Shown piece by piece: positions 54,302 to 62,968 of a stretch of 64,000 bases of DNA. Each line of letters starts with the position of its first letter. Within the stretch, counting starts at the first letter, position 1. Origin of the DNA: Bog-473 sp963838835 (GTDB lineage: Bacteria > Actinomycetota > Acidimicrobiia > Acidimicrobiales > RAAP-2); the NCBI GenBank assembly GCA_963838835.1, contig CAWITA010000023.1, forward strand, positions 310,001-374,000, written 5' to 3'. The notes below the pieces were generated by a model. It had not been told where the DNA came from, did not search any database, and saw only the letters and a list, made by a program, of their open reading frames with translations. Both the position numbers and the translations under genes were made by a program.

Positions 54302-55275
54302 CTACCTGAGGCTCTTGCGGACCAGGTCCATGTCGGCCTCCACCATCATGGTGACGAGGCCGGGGAAGTCGACCTCGGGCTGCCAACCCAGCACCTCGTG
54401 CGCCTTGGCGGGGTCTCCGACCAGCAGGTCCACCTCGGCCGGACGCAGGAAGCGCTCGTCGATCACGACGTGCTGCTCCCAGTCGAGCCCGGCGGCTTCG
54501 AAGGCCAGCGCGGCACAGCTCGCGCACCTCGTGGGTCTGCCCGGTCGACACGACGAAGTCGCCCGGTCCGTCCTGCTGGAGCATCAGCCACATGGCGCGG
54601 ACGTAGTCGGCGGCGTACCCCCAGTCCCGCTGGGCATCGAGGTTGCCGAGCGCCAGCTTGTCGTCGAGCTTGTGGGCGATGCGAGCCACGCCGTGGGTGA
54701 CCTTGCGGGTGACGAACTCGAGGCCGCGGCGGGGCGACTCGTGGTTGAAGAGGATGCCCGAGGAGGCGTGCAGGCCGTAGCTCTCGCGGTAGTTCACCGT
54801 GATCCAGTGCCCGTACACCTTGGCCACGCCGTAGGGGCTGCGCGGGTAGAACGGCGTCGACTCCCGCTGAGGGACCTCGAGCACCTTGCCGAACATCTCC
54901 GAGGAGCTGGCCTGGTAGAAGCGGATCTCCGGGTCGACGAGCCGGATGGCGTCGAGAATGCGGGTGACGCCCATGGCCGTGGTCTCACCCGTCAGCACCG
55001 GCTGGGAGAAGCTGGTCTGGACGAAGGACTGGGCGGCCAGGTTGTAGACCTCGGTGGGCCGGTGGTCGCGCAGGATGTGGATGAGCGAGCTCTCGTCGAG
55101 CAGGTCGCCCGGCCACGAGCTCGATCTGGTCCTGAATGTGGGCGATCCGCTCGAAGTTCACGGTGCTCGAGCGCCGCACCATGCCGATCACCGTGTAGCC
55201 CTGGGACAGCAGGAACTCCGCCAGATAGGACCCGTCCTGGCCGGTCACGCCCGTGATCAATGCCCGCTTCGCCAT
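54302..55275 (-). CDS. gmd: GDP-mannose 4,6-dehydratase, two frame breaks
   Basis: Converts GDP-mannose to GDP-4-keto-6-deoxymannose, first step to fucose- or rhamnose-type sugars. ALITGVTGQDGSYLAEFLL binds NADP; the catalytic Ser/Glu lie in YQASSSEMFG and Tyr/Lys in YGVAKVYGHW; MLQQDGPGDFVVSTGQTHEV is typical. Frames change near 55117 and 54515, after which LRPAEVDLLVGDPAKAHEVL follows. Length 974 bases equals 972 plus two, so two insertions give a normal 323-aa enzyme. The divergent glycosyltransferase suggests a surface-glycan role. Confidence 0.92.
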
Positions 55276-55333
55276 CGGGATGAGACGCTAGTCGACCGGC
55301 ATGGGCCCTTCCGAGCGCGCCTACAGTGCCGTC

Positions 55334-56380
55334 GTGCCGACGGCGTGCATGGTCTCCTTCCGCCTGGGCGGCGGCGACGGGGTCGCCGTCGAGGCCGCCA
55401 AGTGGGCCGTTGCGCTGGGCGTGCTCGGATGGGACGTGCGCACCGTCGCCGGGTCGGGCCCGGTGGACACCGTGCTGCCCGGGTTGGCCATCGACGCCCC
55501 CGAGCCCCCGACACGGGCCGAGGTCGAAGGCGCGCTGGCCGAGGCCGACCTCGTGATCGTCGAGAACCTCTGCTCGCTGCCGCTCAACCCCGGCGCGGCG
55601 GCCGTCGTGGCGGCAGCCTGCGCGGGGCGACCGGCGATCCTGCACCATCACGACCTCCCGTGGCAGCGCCCGCACCTGGCCCACCTCCCCCCGCCGCCGG
55701 ACGACACGGCCTGGGCGCACGTGACGATCAACGAGCTCAGCCGAGTGGAGCTGGCGGCCCGTGGCATCACGGCGACGACGGTGTACAACACGTTCGACCC
55801 GGACCCCGCACCGGGCGACCGCGTCGGCACGCGCGGCGGCACTCGGCCTACCCGAGGGGGTCACGCTCTTGCTCCAACCGACGCGGGCGCTGCCCCGCAA
55901 GAACATCGCCGGGGCGATCGCGCTGGCCGAAGCCGTCGGCGCCACCTACTGGCTGCTCGGACCGGCCGAGGACGGGTACGGACCCGATCTCGACCGGCCT
56001 GGTCGCGCGGGCCCGCTGCCCGGTCGTCCTCGGCGAGCCCGAGGGCGGTTGCTCGGTCGCCGACGCCTACGCCGCCTGCGACGCCGTGCTGCTTCCCTCG
56101 ACGTGGGAGGGCTTCGGCAACCCCTCGGTGGAGTCGGCGACGCATCGGCGCCCGCTCGCGGTGGGCTCCTACCCCGTGGCGGCCGAGCTGGCGGCCTTCG
56201 GCTTCCACTGGTTCGACGCCTCCGACCCCGCTCCGCTGGCGGCGTGGCTGCGCACGCCCGACGGACGCGTGCTGGCGCACAACCACCGCGGTCGCGGCGG
56301 ACCATTTCAACCTGGCCGACCTCCCGGCGCGGCTCTCCGGAGTGCTGCGGACTGTCCCGGGCCTTCCCGCCCCGGTATGA
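55334..56380 (+). CDS. Glycosyltransferase family 1/4-like, three frame breaks
   Basis: A GT-B fold glycosyltransferase. MVSFRLGGGDGVAVEAAKWA and ILHHHDLPWQR lie in the N-domain. The frame then changes near 55832 (to LQPTRALPRKNIAGAIALAE), 55995 (to VVLGEPEGGCSVADAYAACD and LPSTWEGFGNPSVESA, the donor-binding E-x7-E region) and 56297 (to DHFNLADLPARL). Each fits one extra base. GTG 55334 is favoured because TACAGT ends six bases before it; ATG 55301 is in the same frame. Sugar and acceptor are unknown; gmd is divergent next door. Confidence 0.82.
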   Translation: MPTACMVSFRLGGGDGVAVEAAKWAVALGVLGWDVRTVAGSGPVDTVLPGLAIDAPEPPTRAEVEGALAEADLVIVENLCSLPLNPGAAAVVAAACAGRPAILHHHDLPWQRPHLAHLPPPPDDTAWAHVTINELSRVELAARGITATTVYNTFDPDPAPGDRVGTRGGTRPTRGGHALAPTDAGAAPQEHRRGDRAGRSRRRHLLAARTGRGRVRTRSRPAWSRGPAARSSSASPRAVARSPTPTPPATPCCFPRRGRASATPRWSRRRIGARSRWAPTPWRPSWRPSASTGSTPPTPLRWRRGCARPTDACWRTTTAVAADHFNLADLPARLSGVLRTVPGLPAPV

Positions 56381-56401
56381 CCCGTTCGGTAACGTGCAGC
56401 C

Positions 56402-57026
56402 ATGGCAGGTGCGATCGACAGCCGCTCCGAGGCGACTCACCGCGGAACAGCGACGTCACCAGCTCTTCGCGGTGGCGCTCGAGCTGTTCGCCCAACGGGG
56501 GTACCGCGCCACGACGATGGACGACATCGCCGAGGCGGCGGGCGTCACCAAGCCGCTGCTGTACCAGCACTTCTCGTCGAAGCGGGCGCTGTACCTGGAG
56601 TTGGTCGACTCCATCGCCCAGGACCTGCTGACCGCCATCGGACGCGCCGTCGTGCGGGCCGAAGGCCCGCGGCAGCAGGTGGAGCTGGGCTTCGCCGCCT
56701 ACTTCCGCCTGGTGGTCAGCCACGAGGCCGAGTTCCGCCTGCTCTACGGGCGTGACCACGCGGACGACCAGGAGCTGGGCCGGGCGCTGCGCGCCGTCGA
56801 GGACGCGATCGCGGAGGCGATCGACCCACTGATCGACGCCGGCCTCGACGACGACCACCGCCGCCTGTTGGCTTACGGGATCGTGGGGATGGCGGAGGGG
56901 GCCAGCCGCCGGTTCATGGAGCAACGCCCCGGCTCCGAGGCCGAGCTGGAGGAGGAGGCCCTGAAGTTGGCGCGGCGCATGGCCGACCTGGCGTGGGCCG
57001 GGCTCCGCTCGGTGCACGCCGACTGA
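56402..57026 (+). CDS. TetR-family transcription regulator, probable N-terminal break
   Basis: A ~205-aa repressor. The HTH is RGYRATTMDDIAEAAGVTKP, followed by LLYQHFSSKRALYLELVD, very typical of TetR. The ligand domain is all helical. TAACGT (56390-56395) ends six bases before ATG 56402, whose frame (MAGAIDSRSEA) must shift near 56434 into the main frame; alternatively GTG 56409 starts directly in the main frame. No operator was recognised. Tandem with the glycosyltransferase. Confidence 0.87.
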
Positions 57027-57060
57027 GCACACGCGACAAGTCGCGGAACCAGCGGCGGAG

Positions 57061-57589
57061 CTAGAGGAGCTCGATGAGCGACCGACACAGCCCCCACAGC
57101 TCGTCCACGCACGCCGCATAGACGTCGGCCTCCCGCCCGGCGGGATCGAGGACATCCTCGTCGTCGGACACCTCCACCTCGTCCAGGTCGAGAGCAGCCA
57201 CCCGCTCGCCGAGGTCGGGCGGCGCCGCGGGGAGGTTGCGGCACAGATGTCGAATGGTGGCGGTCTTCACGGCGGCGTCAGGGAATTGGCGCCGGACGAA
57301 ACGCACGTGGTCGGCCTCCATGACGACGACCAACTCAGCGTGCACGAGGTCGATTCCGTGGACCTGCCGGCTGCGGTGGCGGCGGAAGTCAGCGTCCGCG
57401 AGTTCGGGAAGACGGGCCAGCGCGGTGCGGGTCCGCGTTGCCCATCGGCTGCCCATCGATGGTGTGCGTCCCCGCGGTCACGATGTGGAGCGGGTCCCCG
57501 GGGCGGCCGTCGCGCAGGTGCTCGAGCATGAAGCCCGCCATGACCGACCGGGCCGCGTTGCCCGTGCACAAGACCAGCAGGTCGGTCAT
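57061..57589 (-). CDS. Low-molecular-weight phosphatase/arsenate reductase-like protein, one frame break
   Basis: A ~175-aa LMW-PTP-fold protein. The P-loop is LLVLCTGNAARSVMAG (C-x-G-N-x-x-R-S) at the N-terminus, and the catalytic Asp-Pro is in EDVLDPAGREADVY near the end. The frame changes near 57443 after HTIDGQPMG; length 529 equals 528 plus one. It could dephosphorylate tyrosine or reduce arsenate. ATG 57589 overlaps the phosphotransferase stop (ATGA), so they are coupled. Confidence 0.83.
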
Positions 57590-58674
57590 CGGGCGGTCAG
57601 CAGCAAGGCGGGCGCGTCCACGTCGAGCGCGTGCTGGGCGTGACGGGTCGCGCTGGTGAGGAACATGAGGTCCCCCCGCTCGGTGCGCTGTACGACCATG
57701 GCCGCGACGATGGCCATGAGGACGCCCCCGAAGCTGTCCAGCCGGGTGTCCCGGCGTAGTTGCTCCAGCGAATAGTCGCGCACCCCACCCCGGCACAGGG
57801 CGTCGTGGTAGTGGGCCAACAGCTCCGCCTCGTGGGACCGGCGGTCCTCGGTGCGCAGGCAGCCCCCGATGAAGTACGCCACGTCGAGGGACGCCCCGCC
57901 CCACGCGGCGGTCTGCCAGTCGACGACCACCGGCCTCGCGTGACCCGGTTGGAAGAGGAGGTTGTCGAGCCGGAAGTCGCCGTGGCTGGTCGTGCGCGGG
58001 CCCGTGTGCAGCCCGAGATAGGTCGGAAGGTGCTCGGCGAAGAGACGGCAGAGGTCGCGGTGCTCGGGCGCCAACGTCTCCCCGTAGCGCTCGAGAAACC
58101 CAGGCAGCAACGACGTCACCAGCGCGGCGAGGAAGCCGTTCGACTCCGGCGTGGCGCGGTTGAGCCACTCGCGCCCGGCGAGGTCGGGGTCCTCCCAACA
58201 CGGCGCGTGCAAGCCCGCCATCTCCTCGAGGACGGCCGCTGCCACGTCGGGACGACAAGCCTCGATCTGGTCTCCTTGCACCGAGCGAGCAATGTCCTCG
58301 AGCAGGAGAGTGAACCAACCCGTGTCGGGTTCGACTTCGGTCACGTAGGCGGTCGGGATGCGGGTCGCCACGCGTGCGGCGACCTCCCGGTAGAAACGAA
58401 CCTCAATTTCGTAGGCCCGGAGGGCCAGACCGGTGCCGCGGCTCTGGTCGTCGACCGAGGCGAACTTGCCCACCACGCTGGCCGGGCCAGACCCAGGCTC
58501 GTCGTAGGTCAACACGAAACGCGTCGTGTCGGCCATCTGGCCGGTGCCGATGGGCGCTGCGTCGAACGAGACCACCTTGGCGCCCTCGGCCAACTGGCCC
58601 GCGCCGGCGAGAGCCCCGGTCAGCCATTCGGGGGTGACGTCGGTGGCGCGGCGGAGAAGCACGGTCCGGCTCAT
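57586..58674 (-). CDS. APH/ecdysteroid-kinase-like phosphotransferase
   Basis: A 362-aa kinase-fold protein. VGKFASVDDQSRGTGLALRAYEIEV includes the Lys and Glu of the N-lobe. The catalytic loop is TTSHGDFRLDNLLF, and the metal Asp is in VVVDWQTAAWGGASLDVAYF. This matches the large APH/EcKinase group of actinobacteria, whose substrates are mostly unknown small alcohols or CoA-linked compounds. Coupled by ATGA with the phosphatase-like gene downstream. Confidence 0.85.
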   Translation of the reverse strand: MSRTVLLRRATDVTPEWLTGALAGAGQLAEGAKVVSFDAAPIGTGQMADTTRFVLTYDEPGSGPASVVGKFASVDDQSRGTGLALRAYEIEVRFYREVAARVATRIPTAYVTEVEPDTGWFTLLLEDIARSVQGDQIEACRPDVAAAVLEEMAGLHAPCWEDPDLAGREWLNRATPESNGFLAALVTSLLPGFLERYGETLAPEHRDLCRLFAEHLPTYLGLHTGPRTTSHGDFRLDNLLFQPGHARPVVVDWQTAAWGGASLDVAYFIGGCLRTEDRRSHEAELLAHYHDALCRGGVRDYSLEQLRRDTRLDSFGGVLMAIVAAMVVQRTERGDLMFLTSATRHAQHALDVDAPALLLTAR

Positions 58675-58813
58675 GGGAGGCCGACACTACGAGAATTGGC
58701 CCGGCCCCCCGTGACCTGCGGCCGGGTCGCCGTGGGCTCCACCCGCGGGGATCCACCCGTGAATCAACCCGCAGGTTGACGCAGCAAAGAAGCCGAATCC
58801 GGAAACTGGTGGC

Positions 58814-59401
58814 ATGACTCTCACCGATTACCTCATCGACATCAGCCTCATCGCCATCGTCCTGCTCCAGGTCAAGGGACGCCGGATCACCACGCGGGCC
58901 CTCCTGCTCCCGGTGGGCATCGTCATCTACGTCGCCTTCAGCTACCTGCGGGGTCTCCCGACCGCCGGCAACGACCTGATCCTCGTCCTCGGCTGTGCCG
59001 GCTTGGGCGCCCTGCTCGGCGGGCTCGCCGGCAGATTCACCTCGGTCCACCCGGACGGCGAGGGTTTCCCGGTCGCCAAGGCCGGGCTGGCGGCTGCCGC
59101 GCTGTGGATCCTCGGCACGGGCGGCCGGCTGGCCTTCCAGGTCTACGCCACCCACGGCGGGGGGGCCGCGATCGAGCGCTTCAGCGCCAGCCACAGCATC
59201 ACGAGCGTGGCGGCGTGGACCGATGCCCTCATCCTGATGGCGCTCTGCGAGGCCGTGATCCGCACCGCGATCGTGGGGTGGCGCTCCTACACGGTCCGCC
59301 GCCAGGCCTTGGGGGCGGCTTCCGGCGCAGCGCCCCGCCCTCGTCCGTCCGTCCTGAGCGGCTGGCGGTCCATCATGGAGGGCAGTGAGCACTCCTTCTG
59401 A
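58814..59401 (+). CDS. Five-helix membrane protein, DUF1453/CcdC-like
   Basis: A 195-aa integral membrane protein of unknown function. Helices are near residues 7-21, 28-46, 55-73, 90-110 and 132-160. Its start (TDYLIDISLIAIVLLQVKG) and the following RRITTRALLLPVGIV resemble DUF1453/CcdC-like proteins. It leads an operon with a 66-aa membrane protein, a histidine kinase and a NarL regulator, so it may be part of their sensing unit. It overlaps the next gene by 17 bases. Confidence 0.72.
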   Translation: MTLTDYLIDISLIAIVLLQVKGRRITTRALLLPVGIVIYVAFSYLRGLPTAGNDLILVLGCAGLGALLGGLAGRFTSVHPDGEGFPVAKAGLAAAALWILGTGGRLAFQVYATHGGGAAIERFSASHSITSVAAWTDALILMALCEAVIRTAIVGWRSYTVRRQALGAASGAAPRPRPSVLSGWRSIMEGSEHSF

Positions 59402-59585
59402 GGCCCCGATGCCCCCGGGAGGCTGGACCATCGGCGGCAACGCGGTTGCACTGGCCTCCATGGGGTTGCTCGTCTGGGCGGTCGTCAGCGAGCTCCATAC
59501 GCTGGGATCCACCGGCCAGCGCGCCACCGCCGTCGCCCTTCTGGCGACGGCGGTGGCGTCGTGGCTCGCCTGGATGTACCTGTGA
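59385..59585 (+). CDS. 66-aa two-helix membrane protein
   Basis: A small protein from GTG 59385 with helices at about 17-36 and 45-65, joined by LHTLGSTGQRAT. It has no recognised family. The overlap with the gene before it and the kinase 40 bases after it suggest co-translation in a signalling operon. Confidence 0.6.
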   Translation: MSTPSEAPMPPGGWTIGGNAVALASMGLLVWAVVSELHTLGSTGQRATAVALLATAVASWLAWMYL

Positions 59586-59624
59586 TCCCGGCTGGAGTGG
59601 GCAGCCTTTGCGGCGCTGTTCGTC

Positions 59625-60572
59625 ATGACGCTCACCGGCGGTGCCCTCGTCGGCTTCGCCCCCATCGCACTGGTCTTCCCGGGACTGGCCGTGCTCAGTG
59701 CGGCCAGTCGTTGGCCCATCGGCCTGGGCGCCCTGATCGGTGCCGCGGGGTGGTTGGCCGTGGTGGTCAGCGTGCTCGCCCTGGGCAGACCGTACGGCAT
59801 CGTCCTGGGCGGGGTGGCAGCGGTCCTCGGCGGGGCCGTGGTCGGGATCACCCGCCGCCAAGCGGTCGAACGGACCGAGCAATTGGCGCGCATGGAGGTC
59901 GAAGTGGCCCGGGCCGAGGCCGAGCGAGCTCGAGCCGAGCTCCTCAGCGAGCGCAACCACCTCGCCCGTGAGATCCACGACGTGCTCGCCCACACGTTGG
60001 CGGCCCTCTCGCTCCAGCTCGAGGCCTTCGGCACGGTCGTCGAGGCGGAGCCGGGCACCAGTCCCGCCGTCCGCGAGCAGCTCCAGCGCACCCGCATGCT
60101 GGTGCACGAGGGGCTCGACGAGGCCCGGGGAGCGGTCCGGGCGCTGCGCGACGAGCCGGCACCGCTCGGCGAGCAGCTGACCGGGATCTGCGCGCAACAT
60201 GATGCGACCTTCACCGAGTCGGGCCCACCAGTGCCGCTCCCCGCGCCGGCCGTGCTCGGCCTCTACCGGGTCGCCCAGGAGGCGCTCACCAACGTCATGA
60301 AACACGCGCCGGGCGCACCGACATCGGTTGCCCTGACGTGGGCGCCCGACGCGGTGTCGCTGCGCGTCGACAACGATGCCCCGACCCTCGCCGCACCCAC
60401 GCCGCTGGCGCGGAGCGGTGGCGGCTTCGGCCTGCGCGGCATCGCCGAGCGCCTGGAGCTGTTGGGCGGCGAGGTCGAGTCGGGGCCGACGGCATCCGGT
60501 TGGCGCGTGAGCGCGGCGGTGCCGCTCGGCGCTGCCTCCGCGCCGGCGGCGCGCCAAGTGGCGGCGTCGTGA
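59625..60572 (+). CDS. NarL-type sensor histidine kinase (HisKA_3)
   Basis: A 315-aa kinase. Residues 1-80 hold two to three helices; a coiled coil (about 82-112) leads to the phospho-acceptor box LAREIHDVLAHTLAALSLQL. The HATPase has VAQEALTNVMKHAPG, a weak D-box (VDNDAP) and GGFGLRGIAERLELLGG. It is DesK/NarX-like and should phosphorylate the regulator next door. The stop overlaps that gene's GTG (GTGA). The signal is not evident. Confidence 0.9.
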   Translation: MTLTGGALVGFAPIALVFPGLAVLSAASRWPIGLGALIGAAGWLAVVVSVLALGRPYGIVLGGVAAVLGGAVVGITRRQAVERTEQLARMEVEVARAEAERARAELLSERNHLAREIHDVLAHTLAALSLQLEAFGTVVEAEPGTSPAVREQLQRTRMLVHEGLDEARGAVRALRDEPAPLGEQLTGICAQHDATFTESGPPVPLPAPAVLGLYRVAQEALTNVMKHAPGAPTSVALTWAPDAVSLRVDNDAPTLAAPTPLARSGGGFGLRGIAERLELLGGEVESGPTASGWRVSAAVPLGAASAPAARQVAAS

Positions 60573-61270
60573 GGGTCCTCATCGCCGACGACCAGAGAGT
60601 CGTCCGCGAGGGTCTGGCAACCATCGTGGGGGGGTTCTCCGACATCGAGGTGGTCGGCCTGGCCGGCGACGGCCTCGAGGCCCTGGAATTGGCCGCCACG
60701 CAGGCGCCCGACGTCGTGCTCATGGACCTGCGAATGCCCCGAATGGACGGCGTCGACGCCACGCGGGCGCTGCGGGAACGACATCCCGCCATCCCCGTCG
60801 TCGTCCTGACCACCTTTGCCGACGACGAGTCCATCATGGCCGGCCTCTCGGCCGGCGCGGCGGGGTACCTCACGAAGGACGCGTCCCGCGAGGACATCCG
60901 GCGGGCCCTGGAGGCGGCCGTGGCCGGGCAGTCGGTGCTCGACCCCGCGGTGCAGGCGGCGTTGCTCAAGGCGGCACGGCAAACGCCGCTAGCGAGCCCG
61001 CACCGTGCAGCACCACTCCCCGACGGGTTGACCGAACGCGAGGCCGAGGTCCTTGCGTTGATCGCCGCCGGACTGTCGAACACGGAGATCGCGACACACC
61101 TCTTCGTGGCGGAGACCACGGTGAAGACGCACGTGAACCGGATCTTCGCCAAGACCAACAGCCGCGACCGGGCCCAGGCGGCGGTGTACGCCCATCGGCA
61201 CGGCCTGGTGGCCGACGGGGTTGGGACACCGGACGGCGACGTGGCCGGGTCCGAGCGATCGCAGGCCTAG
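60569..61270 (+). CDS. NarL/LuxR-family response regulator
   Basis: A 233-aa regulator. The receiver VRVLIADDQRVVREGL has the acidic pocket; the phospho-Asp is in VVLMDLRMPRMDG, with Thr (LTTF) and Lys (YLTKDAS) switch residues. The C-terminal HTH is LTEREAEVLALIAAGLSNTE and VAETTVKTHVNRIFAKT. GTG 60569 overlaps the kinase stop, giving coupled translation. Confidence 0.94.
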   Translation: MRVLIADDQRVVREGLATIVGGFSDIEVVGLAGDGLEALELAATQAPDVVLMDLRMPRMDGVDATRALRERHPAIPVVVLTTFADDESIMAGLSAGAAGYLTKDASREDIRRALEAAVAGQSVLDPAVQAALLKAARQTPLASPHRAAPLPDGLTEREAEVLALIAAGLSNTEIATHLFVAETTVKTHVNRIFAKTNSRDRAQAAVYAHRHGLVADGVGTPDGDVAGSERSQA

Positions 61271-61318
61271 ACGGGTCGGCCGTCGCCGAGAGCTCGGCGG
61301 GCGTCGGGGACCAGACGA

Positions 61319-61886
61319 TCACGCACCGGCGGTCACGGCTTTGAGCTCGTCGAGCGACTCTCGCATGAGCGCTGACAAGTCCCGTTGATTGGATTCCTCG
61401 ACCCAGCGTTCGAACGCCACCTTGAAGACGGCGATCCCCGCCTCGGCGCTCAGGCTCGCGGCCGGGTCCTTGACGCCGCGTCGGCGCAAGGCGTCGGCGA
61501 GTGCAGCGGCGAGTGCGGCGAGTTTGATCAGCTCGCGCTCGGCGCAACTCGGCGTTCGCAGTGATCACGGCCTGACGCTGCCGGGCGAACTCACGGCGGC
61601 CCTCGAAAAGCACACACGCGGCCTCGAGGGCCGCCTTGACCGCGTCGAATGGCGTCGCAGAATCAGGTGCGCCGGCGACGGCGCCCACGAACAGCTCTTG
61701 CAGCGCCGCCGCCCCTCCGAACAGAACTTCCCGCTTGTCGGCGAAGTGACGGAAGAAGGTCCGCTCCGTGAGCCGGGCACGCTCGGCGATCTCGGCCACG
61801 GTGGTGTTCTCGAACCCCCTCTCCCCGTAGAGCGCCATGGCGGCCTGCTCGAGCCTGCCGCGGCTGTCCGGTTCCCATCGAGCCAT
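61319..61886 (-). CDS. TetR-family repressor, one frame break
   Basis: A 188-aa repressor. GRLEQAAMALYGERGFENTT and VAEIAERARLTERTFFRHF form the HTH; the rest is helical. Near 61552 the frame shifts to RERELIKLAALAAALADAL and ends LDELKAVTAGA; length 568 equals 567 plus one. TAGGAT ends six bases before ATG 61886, a leaderless start. Two palindromic operators lie between it and the divergent SDR gene, so self-control and control of that gene are likely. Confidence 0.87.
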
Positions 61887-61906
61887 GAGCCAATCCTAGT
61901 AATGGG

Positions 61907-61955
61907 TGATGACAGCGGCTGACATAAGGCGTACACTGATGACAGTAACTGACAT
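61907..61955. promoter_or_regulatory. Two tandem palindromic operators for the adjacent TetR
   Basis: TGATGACAGCGGCTGACAT (61907-61925) and TGATGACAGTAACTGACAT (61937-61955) differ only in the three central bases. Each holds the near-palindrome ATGaCAG-N3-CTGaCAT. The copies are exactly 30 bp apart, about three helical turns, on the same DNA face. The first covers the plus-strand -35; the second abuts the -10 and covers the transcript start. Confidence 0.85.
61909..61937 (+). promoter_or_regulatory. Sigma-70-type promoter of the SDR gene
   Basis: ATGACA (61909-61914), a 17-bp spacer and TACACT (61932-61937). The predicted start is near 61944, leaving a leader of about 59 bases before ATG 62003. 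Both operator copies overlap it. Confidence 0.7.
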
Positions 61956-62002
61956 CGACCTCGCTTCGTGGGGGGCGGGGCGAACGAACTTTGGAGGTCC
62001 TC

Positions 62003-62941
62003 ATGCGTGTTTTCGTCACCGGCGCGTCGGGTTGGATCGGCTCGGCCGTCGTTCCTGAGCTCATTGGCGCCGGTCATCACGTCGTCGGGCTCGCTCGCTC
62101 GGACGCATCGGCCGAGGCCCTCGCCGTCGTCGGCGCAGATGTCCTCCGGGGCACGATCGACCACCTCGACGTGCTGCGGGCTGGCGCTGCGGCGTCCGAT
62201 GGCGTGATCCACCTCGCGTTCAAGCACGACGTTGCCTTCTCGGGGGACTTCGCTGGTCCCGCCGATGCCGACCGCCGCGCCGTCGAGACGTTCGGCGACG
62301 CGCTCGCGGGCTCCGATCGGCCGTTCCTCATTGCTTCGGGGGTGCTTGGGCTCGCAACCGAGGGCGTGGCGACCGAGCTCGACGGGCGGGGTCTCGAGCC
62401 CGCGGCGGCGGCGCTGGGCGGTGGTCTGCTCACCAGGAGGGGTACCGCGCAGCTGACGCTGGCGCTCGCCGAGCGAGGCGTCCGCTCATCGGTGGTGCGG
62501 CTTCCTCCCACTTGTCACGGCGCGGGGGACAACGGCTTCACGGCGATGCTGGTCGCGACCGCTCGGGACAAGGGCGTTTCGGGCTATGTCGGCGACGGCT
62601 CCAACCGCTGGCCGGCGACCCACCGCCTCGATGTCGCGCACGCCTTCGGCTTGGCCTTGGAGAAGGCATCACCGGGATCGGCGCTGCATGCGGTCGCTGA
62701 AGAGGGCGTCGCTCTGCACGAGGTCGCTGAGGTGATCGGGCGCCACCTCGAGGTCCCAGTGGTTTCTGTCTCCCCCGAGGACGCAGGCCAGCACTTCGGG
62801 TTTCTCGGTCCACTCGTCGCAATGGACAGCCCGGCCTCGAGCGTCATCACCCGGCAACAGTTGGGCTGGGACCCGGTGCACCCCGGGCTCATCGACGACC
62901 TCGACGCAGGCCACTACTTCCTCCAGCTGTCCGTGCGCTGA
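62003..62941 (+). CDS. NAD(P)-dependent epimerase/dehydratase-like SDR
   Basis: A 312-aa extended/atypical SDR. VFVTGASGWIGSAVVPELIG binds the dinucleotide; GVIHLAFKHDVAF and LIASGVLGLA follow. The usual YxxxK is not obvious (the region reads LTRRGTAQLTL), so it may be an atypical, NmrA- or 3-beta-HSD-like member. GGAGG lies six bases before ATG 62003. It is divergent from the TetR gene and under its operators, suggesting a substrate-induced enzyme. Confidence 0.85.
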   Translation: MRVFVTGASGWIGSAVVPELIGAGHHVVGLARSDASAEALAVVGADVLRGTIDHLDVLRAGAAASDGVIHLAFKHDVAFSGDFAGPADADRRAVETFGDALAGSDRPFLIASGVLGLATEGVATELDGRGLEPAAAALGGGLLTRRGTAQLTLALAERGVRSSVVRLPPTCHGAGDNGFTAMLVATARDKGVSGYVGDGSNRWPATHRLDVAHAFGLALEKASPGSALHAVAEEGVALHEVAEVIGRHLEVPVVSVSPEDAGQHFGFLGPLVAMDSPASSVITRQQLGWDPVHPGLIDDLDAGHYFLQLSVR

Positions 62942-62968
62942 CTCCCGCGCGGCCGAGCGCCACGGTCG

